Shown here: piece after piece, positions 6,903 to 15,635 of the stretch | Layout: each line of letters opens with the position of its first letter | Position numbering within the stretch: the first letter of the stretch is position 1 | NCBI GenBank assembly: GCA_030538915.1 | Contig: JAUNTC010000006.1 | Coordinates: 1 to 39,531 of the forward strand | Length of the DNA stretch: 39,531 bases | Direction of reading: 5' to 3' | From: Lachnospiraceae bacterium | GTDB taxonomy: Bacteria; Bacillota; Clostridia; Lachnospirales; Lachnospiraceae | Program-made: the position numbers and the translations under genes | Notes under the pieces: model-generated | Databases searched by the model: none | The model's input: only the letters and a program-made list of their open reading frames with translations | Told to the model about the DNA's origin: nothing

Positions 6903-7578
6903 ACCCCACTCCCCATTTTGTATATACGTATTTTGGATCACTTGGATTTGTCTCGATCTTCTCACGCAATCTACGGATATGAACATCTACGGTTCTTGCA
7001 TCCCCCGGATACTCATATCCCCATACGATGTTCAGAAGATTCTCTCTGCTATATACTTTATTCGGATTCATAGCAAGCAGCTCTAAAAGATCGAACTCCT
7101 TCGCAGTCAGATTTGTCTCCCTGTCTCCAATGATGACACGTCTGCTCTCACAGTCGATCTTCATATCGCCTTTTACAATGAATTTTTCATTCTCTTCTTC
7201 TGCCTTTGTCTTATTTATACGTCTGAAGATTGCTTTGATCCTTGCCTTCACTTCAAGAATGTTAAACGGCTTGGTAATGTAATCATCCGCACCATATTCA
7301 AGTCCGAGGATCTTATCCATGTCATCCCCTTTTGCAGTCAGCATGATGATCGGCACATCCGAATATTCTCTTATTTTTCTGCACACTTCAAATCCATCAT
7401 ACTTTGGAAGCATTACATCCAAAAGCAGAATATCATATGAATTTTCTTTTGCAAGCTTTAATGCTTCCTCCCCATCATATGCGCAGTCTACCTGCATTCC
7501 TTCCTGCTCCAGACTGAACCGAATACCTTTTACAATTAATTTTTCATCATCTACAACCAGTACTCTTTTACCTTCCAT
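6886..7578 (-). CDS. OmpR/PhoB-family response regulator
   Basis: 230-residue DNA-binding response regulator. The receiver domain (residues 1-120) has the acidic pair DDE, the phospho-acceptor Asp in ILLLDVMLP, the conserved Thr/Lys in MLTAK and ITKPF, and a winged-helix domain (FDLLELLAMNPNKVYSRENLLNIVWG ... RTVDVHIRRLREKIE ... WGVGYYFKG). The start is ATG 7578 with GGGAAG upstream. The stop overlaps the start of the sensor kinase gene, so translation is likely coupled. It follows comEA by 23 bases. Targets are unknown from sequence; regulation of the operon itself is possible. Confidence 0.93.
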   Translation of the reverse strand: MEGKRVLVVDDEKLIVKGIRFSLEQEGMQVDCAYDGEEALKLAKENSYDILLLDVMLPKYDGFEVCRKIREYSDVPIIMLTAKGDDMDKILGLEYGADDYITKPFNILEVKARIKAIFRRINKTKAEEENEKFIVKGDMKIDCESRRVIIGDRETNLTAKEFDLLELLAMNPNKVYSRENLLNIVWGYEYPGDARTVDVHIRRLREKIETNPSDPKYVYTKWGVGYYFKG

Positions 7579-7601
7579 GCTTCCCTCTCCTGTTACAATA
7601 C

Positions 7602-8267
7602 CTATATCTCTATCTGATCTTTTAATTTCCCGTAAATCCCATCTTTGATCCCTTCGACTTCCTTTATCTGTTCGATGGAATCAAATTTTCCATTTGTCTC
7701 CCGGTACTGTATGATTGCGCATGCTCTCGATTCTCCAATCCCGGGCAAAGTCATCAACGCTTCCTTCTCTGCTGTGTTGATATTGATCTTTCTCGTACTG
7801 CTACCTGCTGCAGATGTCGCCACACTGCCGGCTGTCTCTCCGGTCTTTTCCTGGGACACGCTACTTACTTCCTTTTTGGAAGGAATGTAAATTTTCTGGG
7901 CATCCTCGATTTTCTCCGCCTGGTTTACAAAGCTGGATGCAGCATTCTTACTAAGTCCGCCAGCCAGCTTAATGGCGTCGCAGATCCTGCTGTCTGCATC
8001 TAATCTGTATACACCCGGGCATCTGACCTGTCCACATACATAAACGCACACCTCTCCTGTCGCTTTCTCCTCTTCCTTCACATCCGGATTTTCTTCCTTA
8101 TCCGCATGTTCCTTCGAAAGCTCCACTTCTTCCAGTGTTTCTACGTTGTCCGCATTGTTTTGGCGTCCAATCCCAGAGCAGCCGGTAAGACATAACAATG
8201 CCACCAGCCACATACACAACCATCTTTTTTTTATTTTAAAAATACTTTTCAAAAAACTTCTACGCAT
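7602..8267 (-). CDS. comEA: ComEA-like DNA-binding lipoprotein (SLBB + helix-hairpin-helix)
   Basis: A late-competence-type protein. It has a signal peptide with lipobox LTGC (WLVALLCLTGCSG), a charged low-complexity spacer, an SLBB domain (VCVYVCGQVRCPGVYRLDADSRICDAIKLAGGLS), a Ser/Thr-rich linker, and a C-terminal helix-hairpin-helix DNA-binding pair (KININTAEKEALMTLPGIGESRACAIIQYRETNGKFDSIEQIKEVEGI). ComEA binds incoming double-stranded DNA at the outer face of the membrane. Most ComEA proteins have an N-terminal TM anchor; here a lipobox suggests lipid anchoring instead. The start is ATG 8267 with GGAGG upstream. It heads the operon that ends with truncated comEC, so DNA uptake through this operon should be lost in the present arrangement (inference). 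Confidence 0.88.
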   Translation of the reverse strand: MRRSFLKSIFKIKKRWLCMWLVALLCLTGCSGIGRQNNADNVETLEEVELSKEHADKEENPDVKEEEKATGEVCVYVCGQVRCPGVYRLDADSRICDAIKLAGGLSKNAASSFVNQAEKIEDAQKIYIPSKKEVSSVSQEKTGETAGSVATSAAGSSTRKININTAEKEALMTLPGIGESRACAIIQYRETNGKFDSIEQIKEVEGIKDGIYGKLKDQIEI

Positions 8268-8362
8268 ATATTCGCCTCCACAGTGGTCGGAACTATGGAA
8301 TACCCCTCATATGCCTAGACTCTTTTTTATTTTACTATTTTCCAGAAGAAAATACCAGTCCT

Positions 8363-9541
8363 TTAAAGCAAAATCTTTTCAAGGATTTCTATCATCTCAT
8401 CGATCTCATTTTTCTCAATAATGAGAGGTGGAACAAATCGAAGTACGTCTTTCCCTGCTCCGATCACAAGAAGCCCTTCTTCTAATGCAGTCTTTGTCAC
8501 CTCGCCAAGAGGCTTCATAATTTTTATTCCCTGCATGAGGCCGGTTCCTTTTACTTCTTTGATGCAGTCACATTTTTCTTTTAACGCAAGGAGTTTCTCC
8601 GTCAGGTAAATACCCATTTCTTTTGCATGGGCGGCAATATTTTCTCTTTCAAAAATCTCTACCGTTTTGCTTACTGCTGTACATGCAAGCGGATTTCCGC
8701 CATAGGTTGTTCCGTGATCTCCCGGTTCCAGTGAGTACTTAGCAACTTCTTCTGTCAAAGCAAACGCACCAACCGGGATTCCATTTCCTATCGCTTTTGC
8801 CATTGTCATAATGTCCGGACGGATTCCGTATTTCTGCCAGCAAAACATAGATCCGGTTCTTCCCATACCACATTGTACTTCATCGCAGATCATTAAAATA
8901 CCCTCTTCATCACAGATTTGACGGATTCCCTGCATAAATTCATCTGTCGCCAGATTGATACCGCCTTCTCCCTGCAGTGGTTCTAAAATGATCGCACATG
9001 TTTTGTCTGTTACAAGCGCCTTCACACTGTTAAGATCATTGTAGTCTGCAAAAGACACTCCAGGTACAAGTGGCTGAAATGGTTCCTGATATGCCGCATG
9101 TCCAGTCACTGAAACAGCGCCAAAGCTTCTTCCATGAAAGGATTCTTTCATAGCAATAAATTCATAGCGGCCGGTACCTTTTTTGTAAGCATATTTTCTT
9201 GCAGCCTTCAGAGCACCTTCCACTGCCTCTCCACCACTGTTCGTAAAGAAAATACGATCCATCCCGGAAATTCGTTTCAAAACGGTTGCCGCCTGCAGGC
9301 ATGCTGTATTGTAATAAAGGTTCGATGTATGATAAATTTTATCAATCTGCTCTTTTAATGCTTCATTTAACTCTTCATTTCCATAGCCTAATGAAGTCAC
9401 TGCATAGCCGGCTGCGAAATCCAGATATTTCTTTCCCTCCGTGTCATATAAATACGCGCCTTCTCCGTGCTCTAATACGACTGGAAATGGATTGTAAGTA
9501 TGCACAAGCTGTTCATTCGTTTCTTTCATGTATTCATTCAT
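8363..9541 (-). CDS. argD: Acetylornithine aminotransferase
   Basis: 392-residue class III PLP aminotransferase. It converts N-acetylglutamate semialdehyde to N-acetylornithine in arginine biosynthesis. Visible features are the N-terminal YNPFPVVLEHGEGAYLYDTEGKKYLDFAAGYAV, the cofactor region FFTNSGGEAVEGALKAARKY, the Asp of ICDEVQCGMGRTG, and the PLP lysine in MTMAKAIGNGIPVGAF. It follows argB with only a few bases between, and is the last gene of the arg operon. The start is ATG 9541 with GGGGAA upstream. Only a weak dyad is seen in the 95 bases before comEA, with no clear terminator. Confidence 0.95.
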   Translation of the reverse strand: MNEYMKETNEQLVHTYNPFPVVLEHGEGAYLYDTEGKKYLDFAAGYAVTSLGYGNEELNEALKEQIDKIYHTSNLYYNTACLQAATVLKRISGMDRIFFTNSGGEAVEGALKAARKYAYKKGTGRYEFIAMKESFHGRSFGAVSVTGHAAYQEPFQPLVPGVSFADYNDLNSVKALVTDKTCAIILEPLQGEGGINLATDEFMQGIRQICDEEGILMICDEVQCGMGRTGSMFCWQKYGIRPDIMTMAKAIGNGIPVGAFALTEEVAKYSLEPGDHGTTYGGNPLACTAVSKTVEIFERENIAAHAKEMGIYLTEKLLALKEKCDCIKEVKGTGLMQGIKIMKPLGEVTKTALEEGLLVIGAGKDVLRFVPPLIIEKNEIDEMIEILEKILL

Positions 9542-9544
9542 ATG

Positions 9545-10444
9545 TTATTCCCCGTGGTAATACTTTTCATCTACATCATTTTTAATAGCAGTTCCAATTC
9601 CTTTGTTTGTAAAGATTTCAAGCAACAGGCAATGTGGGATACGTCCGTCCAGAATATGCACTCTGGAAACTCCATTTTCAATAGCATCAATGCAGTTGCC
9701 GAGTTTCGGAAGCATACCGCCACCGATATATCCTTCTTCCATCAGTTTCTTTCCTTCGGAAGCATTCAGTTCCGAGATCAATGTATCAGGGTCTTTCGGA
9801 TCCTTATATACACCTTCTATATCTGTAAGGAATGCCAGTTTTTCTGCATGGATCGCTTTTGCGATGGCACATGCTGCATCGTCCGCATTAATATTGTATG
9901 TATTAAACTCATCATCCAGACCGATTGGTGCAATGATTGGAAGAAAATCTTTTTCCAGCAGATCATAGATGATCTCTGCATTGACTTTCTTTACATCTCC
10001 GACGAATCCGATGTCTTCTCCGTCTGCATATTTCTTATCAACTTTTAAGAGGGCACCATCTTTTCCGCTAATACCGATTGCACGGACGCCAAGGCTTTCT
10101 ACGAGCTGCACAAGGCTTTTGTTGACTTTTCCAAGCACCATTTCCGCAAGCTCCATTGTCTCTTCGTCTGTAACTCTGAGCCCATTGACAAAATGTGGTT
10201 CCATTCCGACTTTTCCGACCCACTTGCTGATCTCTTTTCCACCACCGTGGACAATGATTGGTTTAAAGCCTACCAGTTTTAAAAGAGTCACATCCTCAAT
10301 GACTCTCGCCTTCAGTTCCTCGTCTACCATGGCACTTCCGCCGTATTTTACAACAATGATCTTGCGATTAAATCGTTGGATATATGGAAGTGCCTCTATG
10401 AGCACTTCCGCTTTATCTAAGTATTTCTGCATTGATTTTTCCAT
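9545..10444 (-). CDS. argB: N-acetylglutamate kinase
   Basis: Amino-acid kinase family enzyme that phosphorylates N-acetylglutamate, the second step of the acetylated arginine pathway. It shows the nucleotide-binding [12 protein letters not shown] near the N-terminus, [18 protein letters not shown], and [43 protein letters not shown]. The start is ATG 10444 ([22 protein letters not shown]) with GGAGG nine bases upstream; the frame extends further but without a binding site. The N-terminal helix and overall size fit the arginine-inhibited hexameric NAGK type, an inference. It lies between argJ and argD. Confidence 0.95.
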   Translation of the reverse strand: MEKSMQKYLDKAEVLIEALPYIQRFNRKIIVVKYGGSAMVDEELKARVIEDVTLLKLVGFKPIIVHGGGKEISKWVGKVGMEPHFVNGLRVTDEETMELAEMVLGKVNKSLVQLVESLGVRAIGISGKDGALLKVDKKYADGEDIGFVGDVKKVNAEIIYDLLEKDFLPIIAPIGLDDEFNTYNINADDAACAIAKAIHAEKLAFLTDIEGVYKDPKDPDTLISELNASEGKKLMEEGYIGGGMLPKLGNCIDAIENGVSRVHILDGRIPHCLLLEIFTNKGIGTAIKNDVDEKYYHGE

Positions 10445-10499
10445 TTTCGTCTTCCTCCCTTGCTGCATTATATTTTCAGTTACACTTATTGGAGTTTCT

Positions 10500-11723
10500 T
10501 TAGCTTCTATAATCTGCGTTGATCTCAATATATCCATGGGTCAGATCACAGCCCCATGCAGTTGCGCTTTCACTTCCCATTTTCACATCTGCAATAGCTG
10601 TAACTTCCTTCTCTGATAAAATCTTTGTTGCCTCTTCTTCACTGTAGTCAACGGCTGTACCATTTTCAATGATTTTGATCTTACCTGCGGCGCTCTCAAA
10701 GAAAAGATCGACTTTTTCCGGATCAAACTGTGCGCCGGAGTATCCCATTGCACAGAGGATTCTTCCCCAGTTTGCGTCATGTCCTGCAATTGCGGTCTTT
10801 GTAAGGTTGGAACACACAATTGATTTTGCAAGTGTTTTTGCCTGTTCCACGCTTTCGCATCCGATTGCCTTTACCTCAAATAATGCAGTTGCGCCTTCTC
10901 CATCTCCTGCGATCTTCTTCGCAAGATATTCATTGATCACATGCAATGCTTTTTTGAATTTATTATACGCTTCGGATCCATAAGTGATCTCTTCGTTCTC
11001 TGCCAGACCATTTGCCAACAGAACAACTGAGTCGTTCGTCGATGTGTCACCATCTACCGAGATCATATTGTAAGTATCACCTACATCCTCACTCAATGCT
11101 TTCTGCAATGCTTCTTTTGTAATATTAGCATCCGTTGTTATAAATGCAAGCATTGTACACATATTCGGATGAATCATTCCTGAACCTTTCGCCATACCGC
11201 CGATTGTAACTTTCTTGTCTCCTACTTCAATTTCCATAGCAAGTTCTTTTTCATATGTATCTGTCGTCATGATCGCTTTGGCAGCCTCTGTTCCATTTTC
11301 CAGAGAATTGTTTTTCTTTTCTGCAAGTACTTTGATTCCTGCTGTCAGCTTATCGATTGGAAGCTGTTTCCCGATCACACCGGTGGAACCAATAAGAACG
11401 CCGTCTGCTGCCACGCCTAATTCTTTTGCTGCCGCGTCAGCAGTATCTTTGCAATATCCGAATCCTTCTGCTCCGGTACATGCGTTAGCAATTCCGGAGT
11501 TTACGATGATTGCCTGTGCTTTTGCATTGCTTTTTACAACCTGCTGATCCCATTTTACCGGTGCTGCCTTTACGACATTTGTTGTAAATGTTCCTGCTGC
11601 CACGCACGGAACTTTACTGTAAACGAGTGCCATATCTGTTCTGTCTTTGTATTTGATCCCTGCCGCTGCGCTTGCTGCCTCAAATCCTTTTGCTGCTGTT
11701 ACTCCACCTTTTACCTGTTTCAT
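10500..11723 (-). CDS. argJ: Bifunctional ornithine acetyltransferase / N-acetylglutamate synthase
   Basis: ArgJ recycles the acetyl group from N-acetylornithine to glutamate; bifunctional forms also make N-acetylglutamate from acetyl-CoA. The protein self-cleaves before a conserved Thr, seen here in [21 protein letters not shown] (CTML in place of the more usual ATML). Other landmarks are [20 protein letters not shown] near the N-terminus, [21 protein letters not shown] and GHDANWGRI. The start is ATG 11723 with GGTGG eight bases upstream; a GTG at 11735 is less well placed. No argA or argE was seen in the window, which fits a cyclic pathway using ArgJ. Confidence 0.95.
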   Translation of the reverse strand: MKQVKGGVTAAKGFEAASAAAGIKYKDRTDMALVYSKVPCVAAGTFTTNVVKAAPVKWDQQVVKSNAKAQAIIVNSGIANACTGAEGFGYCKDTADAAAKELGVAADGVLIGSTGVIGKQLPIDKLTAGIKVLAEKKNNSLENGTEAAKAIMTTDTYEKELAMEIEVGDKKVTIGGMAKGSGMIHPNMCTMLAFITTDANITKEALQKALSEDVGDTYNMISVDGDTSTNDSVVLLANGLAENEEITYGSEAYNKFKKALHVINEYLAKKIAGDGEGATALFEVKAIGCESVEQAKTLAKSIVCSNLTKTAIAGHDANWGRILCAMGYSGAQFDPEKVDLFFESAAGKIKIIENGTAVDYSEEEATKILSEKEVTAIADVKMGSESATAWGCDLTHGYIEINADYRS

Positions 11724-11750
11724 GTCTGCTTCCACCTTTCTTTTTTCTGC

Positions 11751-12197
11751 TTATCTATTGAATGCTGTAATATTTTCTTCATTTAAAATGAAATCATAAT
11801 AGTTTACGTCTCCGCGCTCTTTCCAGCCGATTTCTTTCCAGAACGCATTTCCAATATCATTTTCTGAAAATGCGATCAAGGAGACATTGCTGATTCCTTC
11901 TTCTTTCAGTGCTTCCATTGCAAATACGACCATTGCCTTTCCTATTCCATGCATACGGTATGCAACGTCTACACACACGTGGTAAAGACATCCACGTCTT
12001 CCGTCATGTCCGCAAAGAATCGCACCGACGATCTTACCGTCTTCTTCTGCCACTACACTTGTTGTCGGATTTCTTTTCAGGAATCGTGCGACTCCTTCCT
12101 TCGAATCATCTACGCTTCGGATCCCAAAGCCTTTGATACGCATCCAAAGTGCGTGTACTTCTTCAAAATCCTTATTTTCCATTACTCTGATATTCAT
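11751..12197 (-). CDS. GNAT-family N-acetyltransferase in the arg operon
   Basis: 148 residues with the GNAT layout: an N-terminal strand and helix (MNIRVMENKDFEEVHALW), the central VVAEEDGKIVGAILCG, and the acetyl-CoA motif (LYHVCVDVAYRMHGIGKAMVVFAMEAL, with R-x-x-GIG). The C-terminal part is AFSENDIGNAFWKEIGWKER. It sits between argC and argJ, 35 bases after argC and 28 bases before argJ, so it is in the same transcript. Its substrate cannot be read from sequence. A supplementary N-acetylglutamate synthase is conceivable from position, but protein or small-molecule acetylation is equally open. The spacing from the nearest purine-rich site (GAGGAG) is long. Confidence 0.85.
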   Translation of the reverse strand: MNIRVMENKDFEEVHALWMRIKGFGIRSVDDSKEGVARFLKRNPTTSVVAEEDGKIVGAILCGHDGRRGCLYHVCVDVAYRMHGIGKAMVVFAMEALKEEGISNVSLIAFSENDIGNAFWKEIGWKERGDVNYYDFILNEENITAFNR

Positions 12198-12232
12198 ATC
12201 TAGCCATCAACTCCTCTTTTTATCAAACTTCT

Positions 12233-13273
12233 TTAAGGGAACATTGGTACCAGTTCTAATCCTTCGCTTTCTTTCAATCCGAACATGAGATTCATATTCT
12301 GCACCGCCTGTCCGGCTGCACCTTTGACGAGATTATCGATGGCTCCCATCATAATGACACGATTTGTTCTCGGATCGATCTTGAAGTTGATGTCAACGTA
12401 GTTGCTTCCTTCTACCCATTTTGTCTCTGGATAAACACCTTCCGGAAGTACACGGACAAATTTTTCTTCTTTATAATATTTATCATAAATTGCTTTTACT
12501 TCTTCATAAGTTACATCTTTTTTCAACGATGCATACTCGGTTGCGAGAATACCTCGGTTCATCGGAACAAGATGTGGCGTGAAATTGATGTACACTTTTT
12601 CATTGGATGCATACCCTAACTGTTCTTCAATCTCAGGCGTATGTCTGTGCTCCGCAACACCGTACGCTTTCATATTTTCATTCACTTCGCAGAAGAGATT
12701 CGGAAGCTTCGTCCCTCTTCCCGCCCCGGAAGTACCTGATTTGGCATCGATGATCAGCGTATTCATATCGATGAGCCCTTCCTTCGCAAGTGGATATGCA
12801 GTGAGGATTGAACAGGTTGTATAACATCCCGGATTCGCTACGAGCCTTGCATTCTTTACATCTTCTCTGTTAATCTCACATAATCCATAAACTGCTTCTT
12901 CGATAAACTGTGGACTGTTATGTTTGATCTTGTACCACTTTTCATAAGTAGATACATCTTTTATACGGTAATCTGCGCTTAAGTCAATGATCTTTGTCTG
13001 CGACAGGATCTCTTCTGATAACATAGATGCACAGAATCCCTGTGGCGTAGCGGTAAAGATCACATCCACCTTTTTTGCAAGTTCTTCCATATTATCATCC
13101 AGACATTTCGCATCAACGATCTCAAACATATTGCGATACACATCTGCATAATTCTGATCGATATAGCTTCTGGATCCATACCAGACAATTTCTACTTCTT
13201 TGTGACCAGTTAATATCCTTACAAGTTCCCCTCCGGCATACCCGGTTGCCCCAATAATTCCTGCTTTAATCAT
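12233..13273 (-). CDS. argC: N-acetyl-gamma-glutamyl-phosphate reductase
   Basis: NADPH-dependent reductase of the arginine pathway and first gene of the minus-strand arg operon. It has a Rossmann start (MIKAGIIGATGYAGGELVRIL), the active-site Cys in LVANPGCYTTCSI, and the conserved KSGTSGAGRG and AEHRHTPEIEEQL blocks. Of several ATGs, 13273 fits best, with AGGAGG nine bases upstream; 13282 and 13279 lie too close to it. A promoter overlapped by ARG boxes lies about 110 bases upstream. The order argC-GNAT-argJ-argB-argD holds the acetylated part of the pathway. argF and argH are not in the window. Confidence 0.96.
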   Translation of the reverse strand: MIKAGIIGATGYAGGELVRILTGHKEVEIVWYGSRSYIDQNYADVYRNMFEIVDAKCLDDNMEELAKKVDVIFTATPQGFCASMLSEEILSQTKIIDLSADYRIKDVSTYEKWYKIKHNSPQFIEEAVYGLCEINREDVKNARLVANPGCYTTCSILTAYPLAKEGLIDMNTLIIDAKSGTSGAGRGTKLPNLFCEVNENMKAYGVAEHRHTPEIEEQLGYASNEKVYINFTPHLVPMNRGILATEYASLKKDVTYEEVKAIYDKYYKEEKFVRVLPEGVYPETKWVEGSNYVDINFKIDPRTNRVIMMGAIDNLVKGAAGQAVQNMNLMFGLKESEGLELVPMFP

Positions 13274-13374
13274 GTACATCATCCTCCTGTTGCATCTTTA
13301 TACTTATTGTGTCTAACGATAATTGTCATGTTCCTATATTCTATCGGCCTTTCAAATTGCTCCGACATTGAATA

Positions 13375-13390
13375 TGCGAATAATTATACA
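13375..13390. promoter_or_regulatory. ARG box 1 (ArgR/AhrC operator)
   Basis: TGCGAATAATTATACA fits the imperfect dyad of ArgR/AhrC boxes (TGNATAATTATNCA-like). It covers the -10 region of the argC promoter, so binding should block it. Confidence 0.7.
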
Positions 13391-13411
13391 TCTACCTTGT
13401 ATATTATGCAA
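13383..13411 (-). promoter_or_regulatory. argC operon promoter
   Basis: On the minus strand, TTGCAT (13406-13411) and TATAAT (13383-13388) are separated by exactly 17 bases. The -35 lies in ARG box 2 and the -10 in ARG box 1, which predicts repression by ArgR/AhrC with arginine. Confidence 0.85.
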
Positions 13412-13412
13412 G
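13397..13412. promoter_or_regulatory. ARG box 2 (ArgR/AhrC operator)
   Basis: TTGTATATTATGCAAG is a near-palindromic ARG-box match. It overlaps the -35 of the argC promoter and is separated from box 3 by 7 bases, fitting hexameric regulator binding across the region. Confidence 0.72.
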
Positions 13413-13419
13413 TTTTTTC

Positions 13420-13435
13420 TTGCATAATTATTCAA
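13420..13435. promoter_or_regulatory. ARG box 3 (ArgR/AhrC operator)
   Basis: TTGCATAATTATTCAA is the best match of the three to the ArgR/AhrC consensus. It covers the -35 element of the argG promoter. Confidence 0.8.
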
Positions 13436-13448
13436 CATGGTGTATAGT
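13420..13448 (+). promoter_or_regulatory. argG promoter
   Basis: TTGCAT (13420-13425), 17 bases, then TATAGT (13443-13448). The -35 lies fully inside ARG box 3. The leader to the argG ATG is about 50 bases. Confidence 0.82.
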
Positions 13449-13502
13449 TATCCTTGTAATCGCAAAAAACACACTTAATAGATATACAGGAGGATATGCA
13501 TT

Positions 13503-14729
13503 ATGAAAGAAAAAGTAGTACTTGCCTACTCAGGTGGACTTGACACAACAGCTGTTATTCCGTGGTTAAAAGAAACATTTGGATATGAAGTTATCTGCTG
13601 CTGCGTAAACTGCGGACAGGGAGAAGAACTGGATGGACTGGAAGAAAGAGCAAAAATGTCCGGCGCTTCTAAATTATATATAGAAGATATCGTCGATGAT
13701 TTTGCAGACAACTATATCGTTCCTTGTGTACAGGCACATGCTGTATACGAAGACAAATATCTGATCGGTACTGCTATGGCTCGTCCGGCAATTTCCAAAA
13801 AGTTGGTAGAGATTGCACGTAAAGAAGGTGCGGTAGCCATCTGTCATGGTGCGACCGGTAAAGGAAATGACCAGATCCGTTTTGAGCTGAGCATCCGTGC
13901 TCTCGCACCGGACATTAAAATCATCGCTCCGTGGAGAATGACAGATGTGTGGACAATGCAGTCCCGTGAAGATGAGCTTGCTTATTGTAAAGCACACGGA
14001 ATCGATCTTCCATTTGATGCAAGTCACAGCTATAGCCGTGACCGTAACTTATGGCACATCAGCCACGAAGGATTAGAGCTTGAAGATCCTTCCTGCGAGC
14101 CAAACTACGACGATATGCTCGTAATGAGCGTCTCACCGGAAAAAACTCCAGACAAAGGTGAATATGTGACAATGACATTTGAAAAAGGTATTCCGAAAAC
14201 AATCAACGGCGAAGCTATGAAAGTTTCGGATATCATACGCAAACTCAATGAACTCGGTGGAAAACATGGTATCGGTATTATCGACATCGTAGAAAACCGT
14301 GTCGTTGGTATGAAATCCCGTGGTGTATATGAAACGCCGGGAGGAACGATTCTTTATGAAGCACACCAGCAATTAGAAGAGCTGATTTTAGACCGTGCAA
14401 CATATGAAGTAAAAGAAGAGATGGCAAATAAACTTGCCCAGGTCGTATACGAAGGAAAATGGTTCACACCACTTCGCGAGGCGATCCAGGCATTTGTGGA
14501 AAGCACACAGGAATATGTGACAGGTGAAGTAAAATTCAAGCTTTACAAAGGAAATATCATCAAAGCCGGAACGACTTCTCCATATTCACTTTACAACGAA
14601 TCACTTGCAAGCTTTACAACCGGTGATCTCTATGACCACCACGACGCTGACGGATTCATCAACCTCTTCGGACTGCCGCTGAAGGTTCGTGCAATGAAAA
14701 TGCAGGAAGTAAAAGAAAATCAGAAATAA
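13503..14729 (+). CDS. argG: Argininosuccinate synthase
   Basis: 408 residues. It joins citrulline and aspartate with ATP to argininosuccinate. The N-terminal ATP-pyrophosphatase motif is clear (VVLAYSGGLDTTAVIPWLKE). Further landmarks are ICHGATGKGNDQIRFE, APWRMTDVW, YSRDRNLWHISHEG and GIGIIDIVENRVVGMKSRGVYETPGG. The start is ATG 13503 with AGGAGG nine bases upstream. It is transcribed away from the argC operon under shared ARG boxes and is followed directly by a terminator. argH does not follow, which is unlike many argGH operons; it must lie elsewhere. Confidence 0.97.
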   Translation: MKEKVVLAYSGGLDTTAVIPWLKETFGYEVICCCVNCGQGEELDGLEERAKMSGASKLYIEDIVDDFADNYIVPCVQAHAVYEDKYLIGTAMARPAISKKLVEIARKEGAVAICHGATGKGNDQIRFELSIRALAPDIKIIAPWRMTDVWTMQSREDELAYCKAHGIDLPFDASHSYSRDRNLWHISHEGLELEDPSCEPNYDDMLVMSVSPEKTPDKGEYVTMTFEKGIPKTINGEAMKVSDIIRKLNELGGKHGIGIIDIVENRVVGMKSRGVYETPGGTILYEAHQQLEELILDRATYEVKEEMANKLAQVVYEGKWFTPLREAIQAFVESTQEYVTGEVKFKLYKGNIIKAGTTSPYSLYNESLASFTTGDLYDHHDADGFINLFGLPLKVRAMKMQEVKENQK

Positions 14730-14740
14730 ATAGCTCCACA

Positions 14741-14772
14741 AAAAAAGCCCCAGATCAATTCTGAGGCTTTTT
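14741..14772. terminator. Bidirectional terminator after argG
   Basis: A-run, GCC/CCAGA stem, TCAA loop region, TTCTG/GGC stem and T-run (14741-14772). It serves argG on the plus strand and the lspA-like gene, which ends at 14777, on the minus strand. Confidence 0.85.
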
Positions 14773-14776
14773 TACT

Positions 14777-15241
14777 CTATTTTCTTCGTGCGTACCTAAG
14801 TGCTACCAACAGTGCTCCAAGCACAACATATAAATCTGCCAGATTCGCAGTCAGTCTCTTTAAAAACTTACACTTCCCGTCATAGCCGATATAATCGACT
14901 ACCGCACCTTTCATAATACGGTCATATGTATTGCTGAGTGCACCGGCAGTTGTAAGAATGAGGCCAATCTTGCAAATTTTCTCTCCCTTTTGCAGGAAAA
15001 CTTTCAAATCCGCAAGAGCAATTGCCACGAGTCCGACTACAGATGCTTTCAGAGGAAGATCTTCCACCTTTTCAAAACTACTGAAGATCATTCCTCTATT
15101 ATAGAACTTTCGCAAGATCACGTGAGGGATTCTCGTCTTTTCTTCTCGTTTCTCATCATAATTTTCTTCAATGTGTCTCTTGATCACCTGATCTGCTGCA
15201 AACAGACCAGCGATCATCCCTCCAGCCGTACATCTGCTCAT
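14777..15241 (-). CDS. Signal peptidase II-like membrane protease
   Basis: 154 residues with the four LspA blocks in order: ADQVIKRHIEE, NRGMIFSSF, TTAGALSNTYDRIMKGAVVDYIGY and TANLADLYVVLGALL. The two aspartates of the catalytic pair (in VVDYI and NLADLY) are present. LspA removes signal peptides from prolipoproteins at the membrane, and several lipoproteins occur in this window. The sequence departs from standard LspA in spacing and in the charged N-terminal loop, so it may be a second, divergent copy. Its ATG overlaps the stop of the preceding small gene by one base (TAATG), so translation is coupled. Function as prolipoprotein peptidase is inferred from motifs. Confidence 0.78.
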   Translation of the reverse strand: MSRCTAGGMIAGLFAADQVIKRHIEENYDEKREEKTRIPHVILRKFYNRGMIFSSFEKVEDLPLKASVVGLVAIALADLKVFLQKGEKICKIGLILTTAGALSNTYDRIMKGAVVDYIGYDGKCKFLKRLTANLADLYVVLGALLVALRYARRK

Positions 15242-15531
15242 TACAGTACTCCTTTGATATGCTCAATCTCTTCTGCGATCTTTGTCATCTCTTCATCACG
15301 CTTTTCGATCGCCTCACAGATTGTTACGTAATCCAGATCAGAAATCTCTCCCTGAACGAATTTATCGTAGACCATACGCCCCATATCCATAAGGTCTCTG
15401 TCATTTGCACGGCGCAATGTGCGCATATCGCTTTTTAACTTCTGTACTTCAATTGTATCTTCTGTCCTTTTGCCGATCTCATTCACTGCATCAGACAGCT
15501 TCTTCCCCAAATCTTCAAAAAAATCTGCCAT
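15241..15531 (-). CDS. Small helical coiled-coil protein
   Basis: 96 residues, strongly helical and charged (MADFFEDLGKKLSDAVNEIGKRTEDTIEVQKLKSDMRTLRRANDRDLMDMGRMVYDKF...). The start resembles a group of Firmicutes proteins with an FF.xLGKK..DA coiled coil followed by a zinc ribbon. Here no ribbon cysteines follow, and the protein ends EEIEHIKGVL. The start is ATG 15531 with GGAGG upstream and a promoter further up. Translation is coupled to the signal peptidase II-like gene by TAATG. Its function is not known; a partner or regulator of that membrane protein is a guess. Confidence 0.8.
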   Translation of the reverse strand: MADFFEDLGKKLSDAVNEIGKRTEDTIEVQKLKSDMRTLRRANDRDLMDMGRMVYDKFVQGEISDLDYVTICEAIEKRDEEMTKIAEEIEHIKGVL

Positions 15532-15585
15532 ACCTGTACCTCCAGTCTATTGTTTTTGCAAGCAACCGCTTGTAAATTTAACTTC

Positions 15586-15614
15586 AGTATACTCGCATCC
15601 AAAGACGATAGCAA
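15586..15614 (-). promoter_or_regulatory. Promoter for the small coiled-coil / lspA-like pair
   Basis: Minus strand TTGCTA (15609-15614), 17 bases, TATACT (15586-15591), about 55 bases upstream of the ATG at 15531. Confidence 0.65.
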
Positions 15615-15635
15615 CCGTATTATCGAGATTTCAAA

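Noticed and set aside
8333..8352. Weak dyad (TATTTTC/GAAAATA) after argD as terminator
   Set aside because: The stem is short and AT-only, with no T-run in the direction of argD transcription.
13408..13424. TGCAAG...CTTGCA dyad in the arg region as a terminator or attenuator
   Set aside because: It lies between ARG boxes 2 and 3, upstream of both transcription starts, so it is better explained by the mirrored operator boxes.
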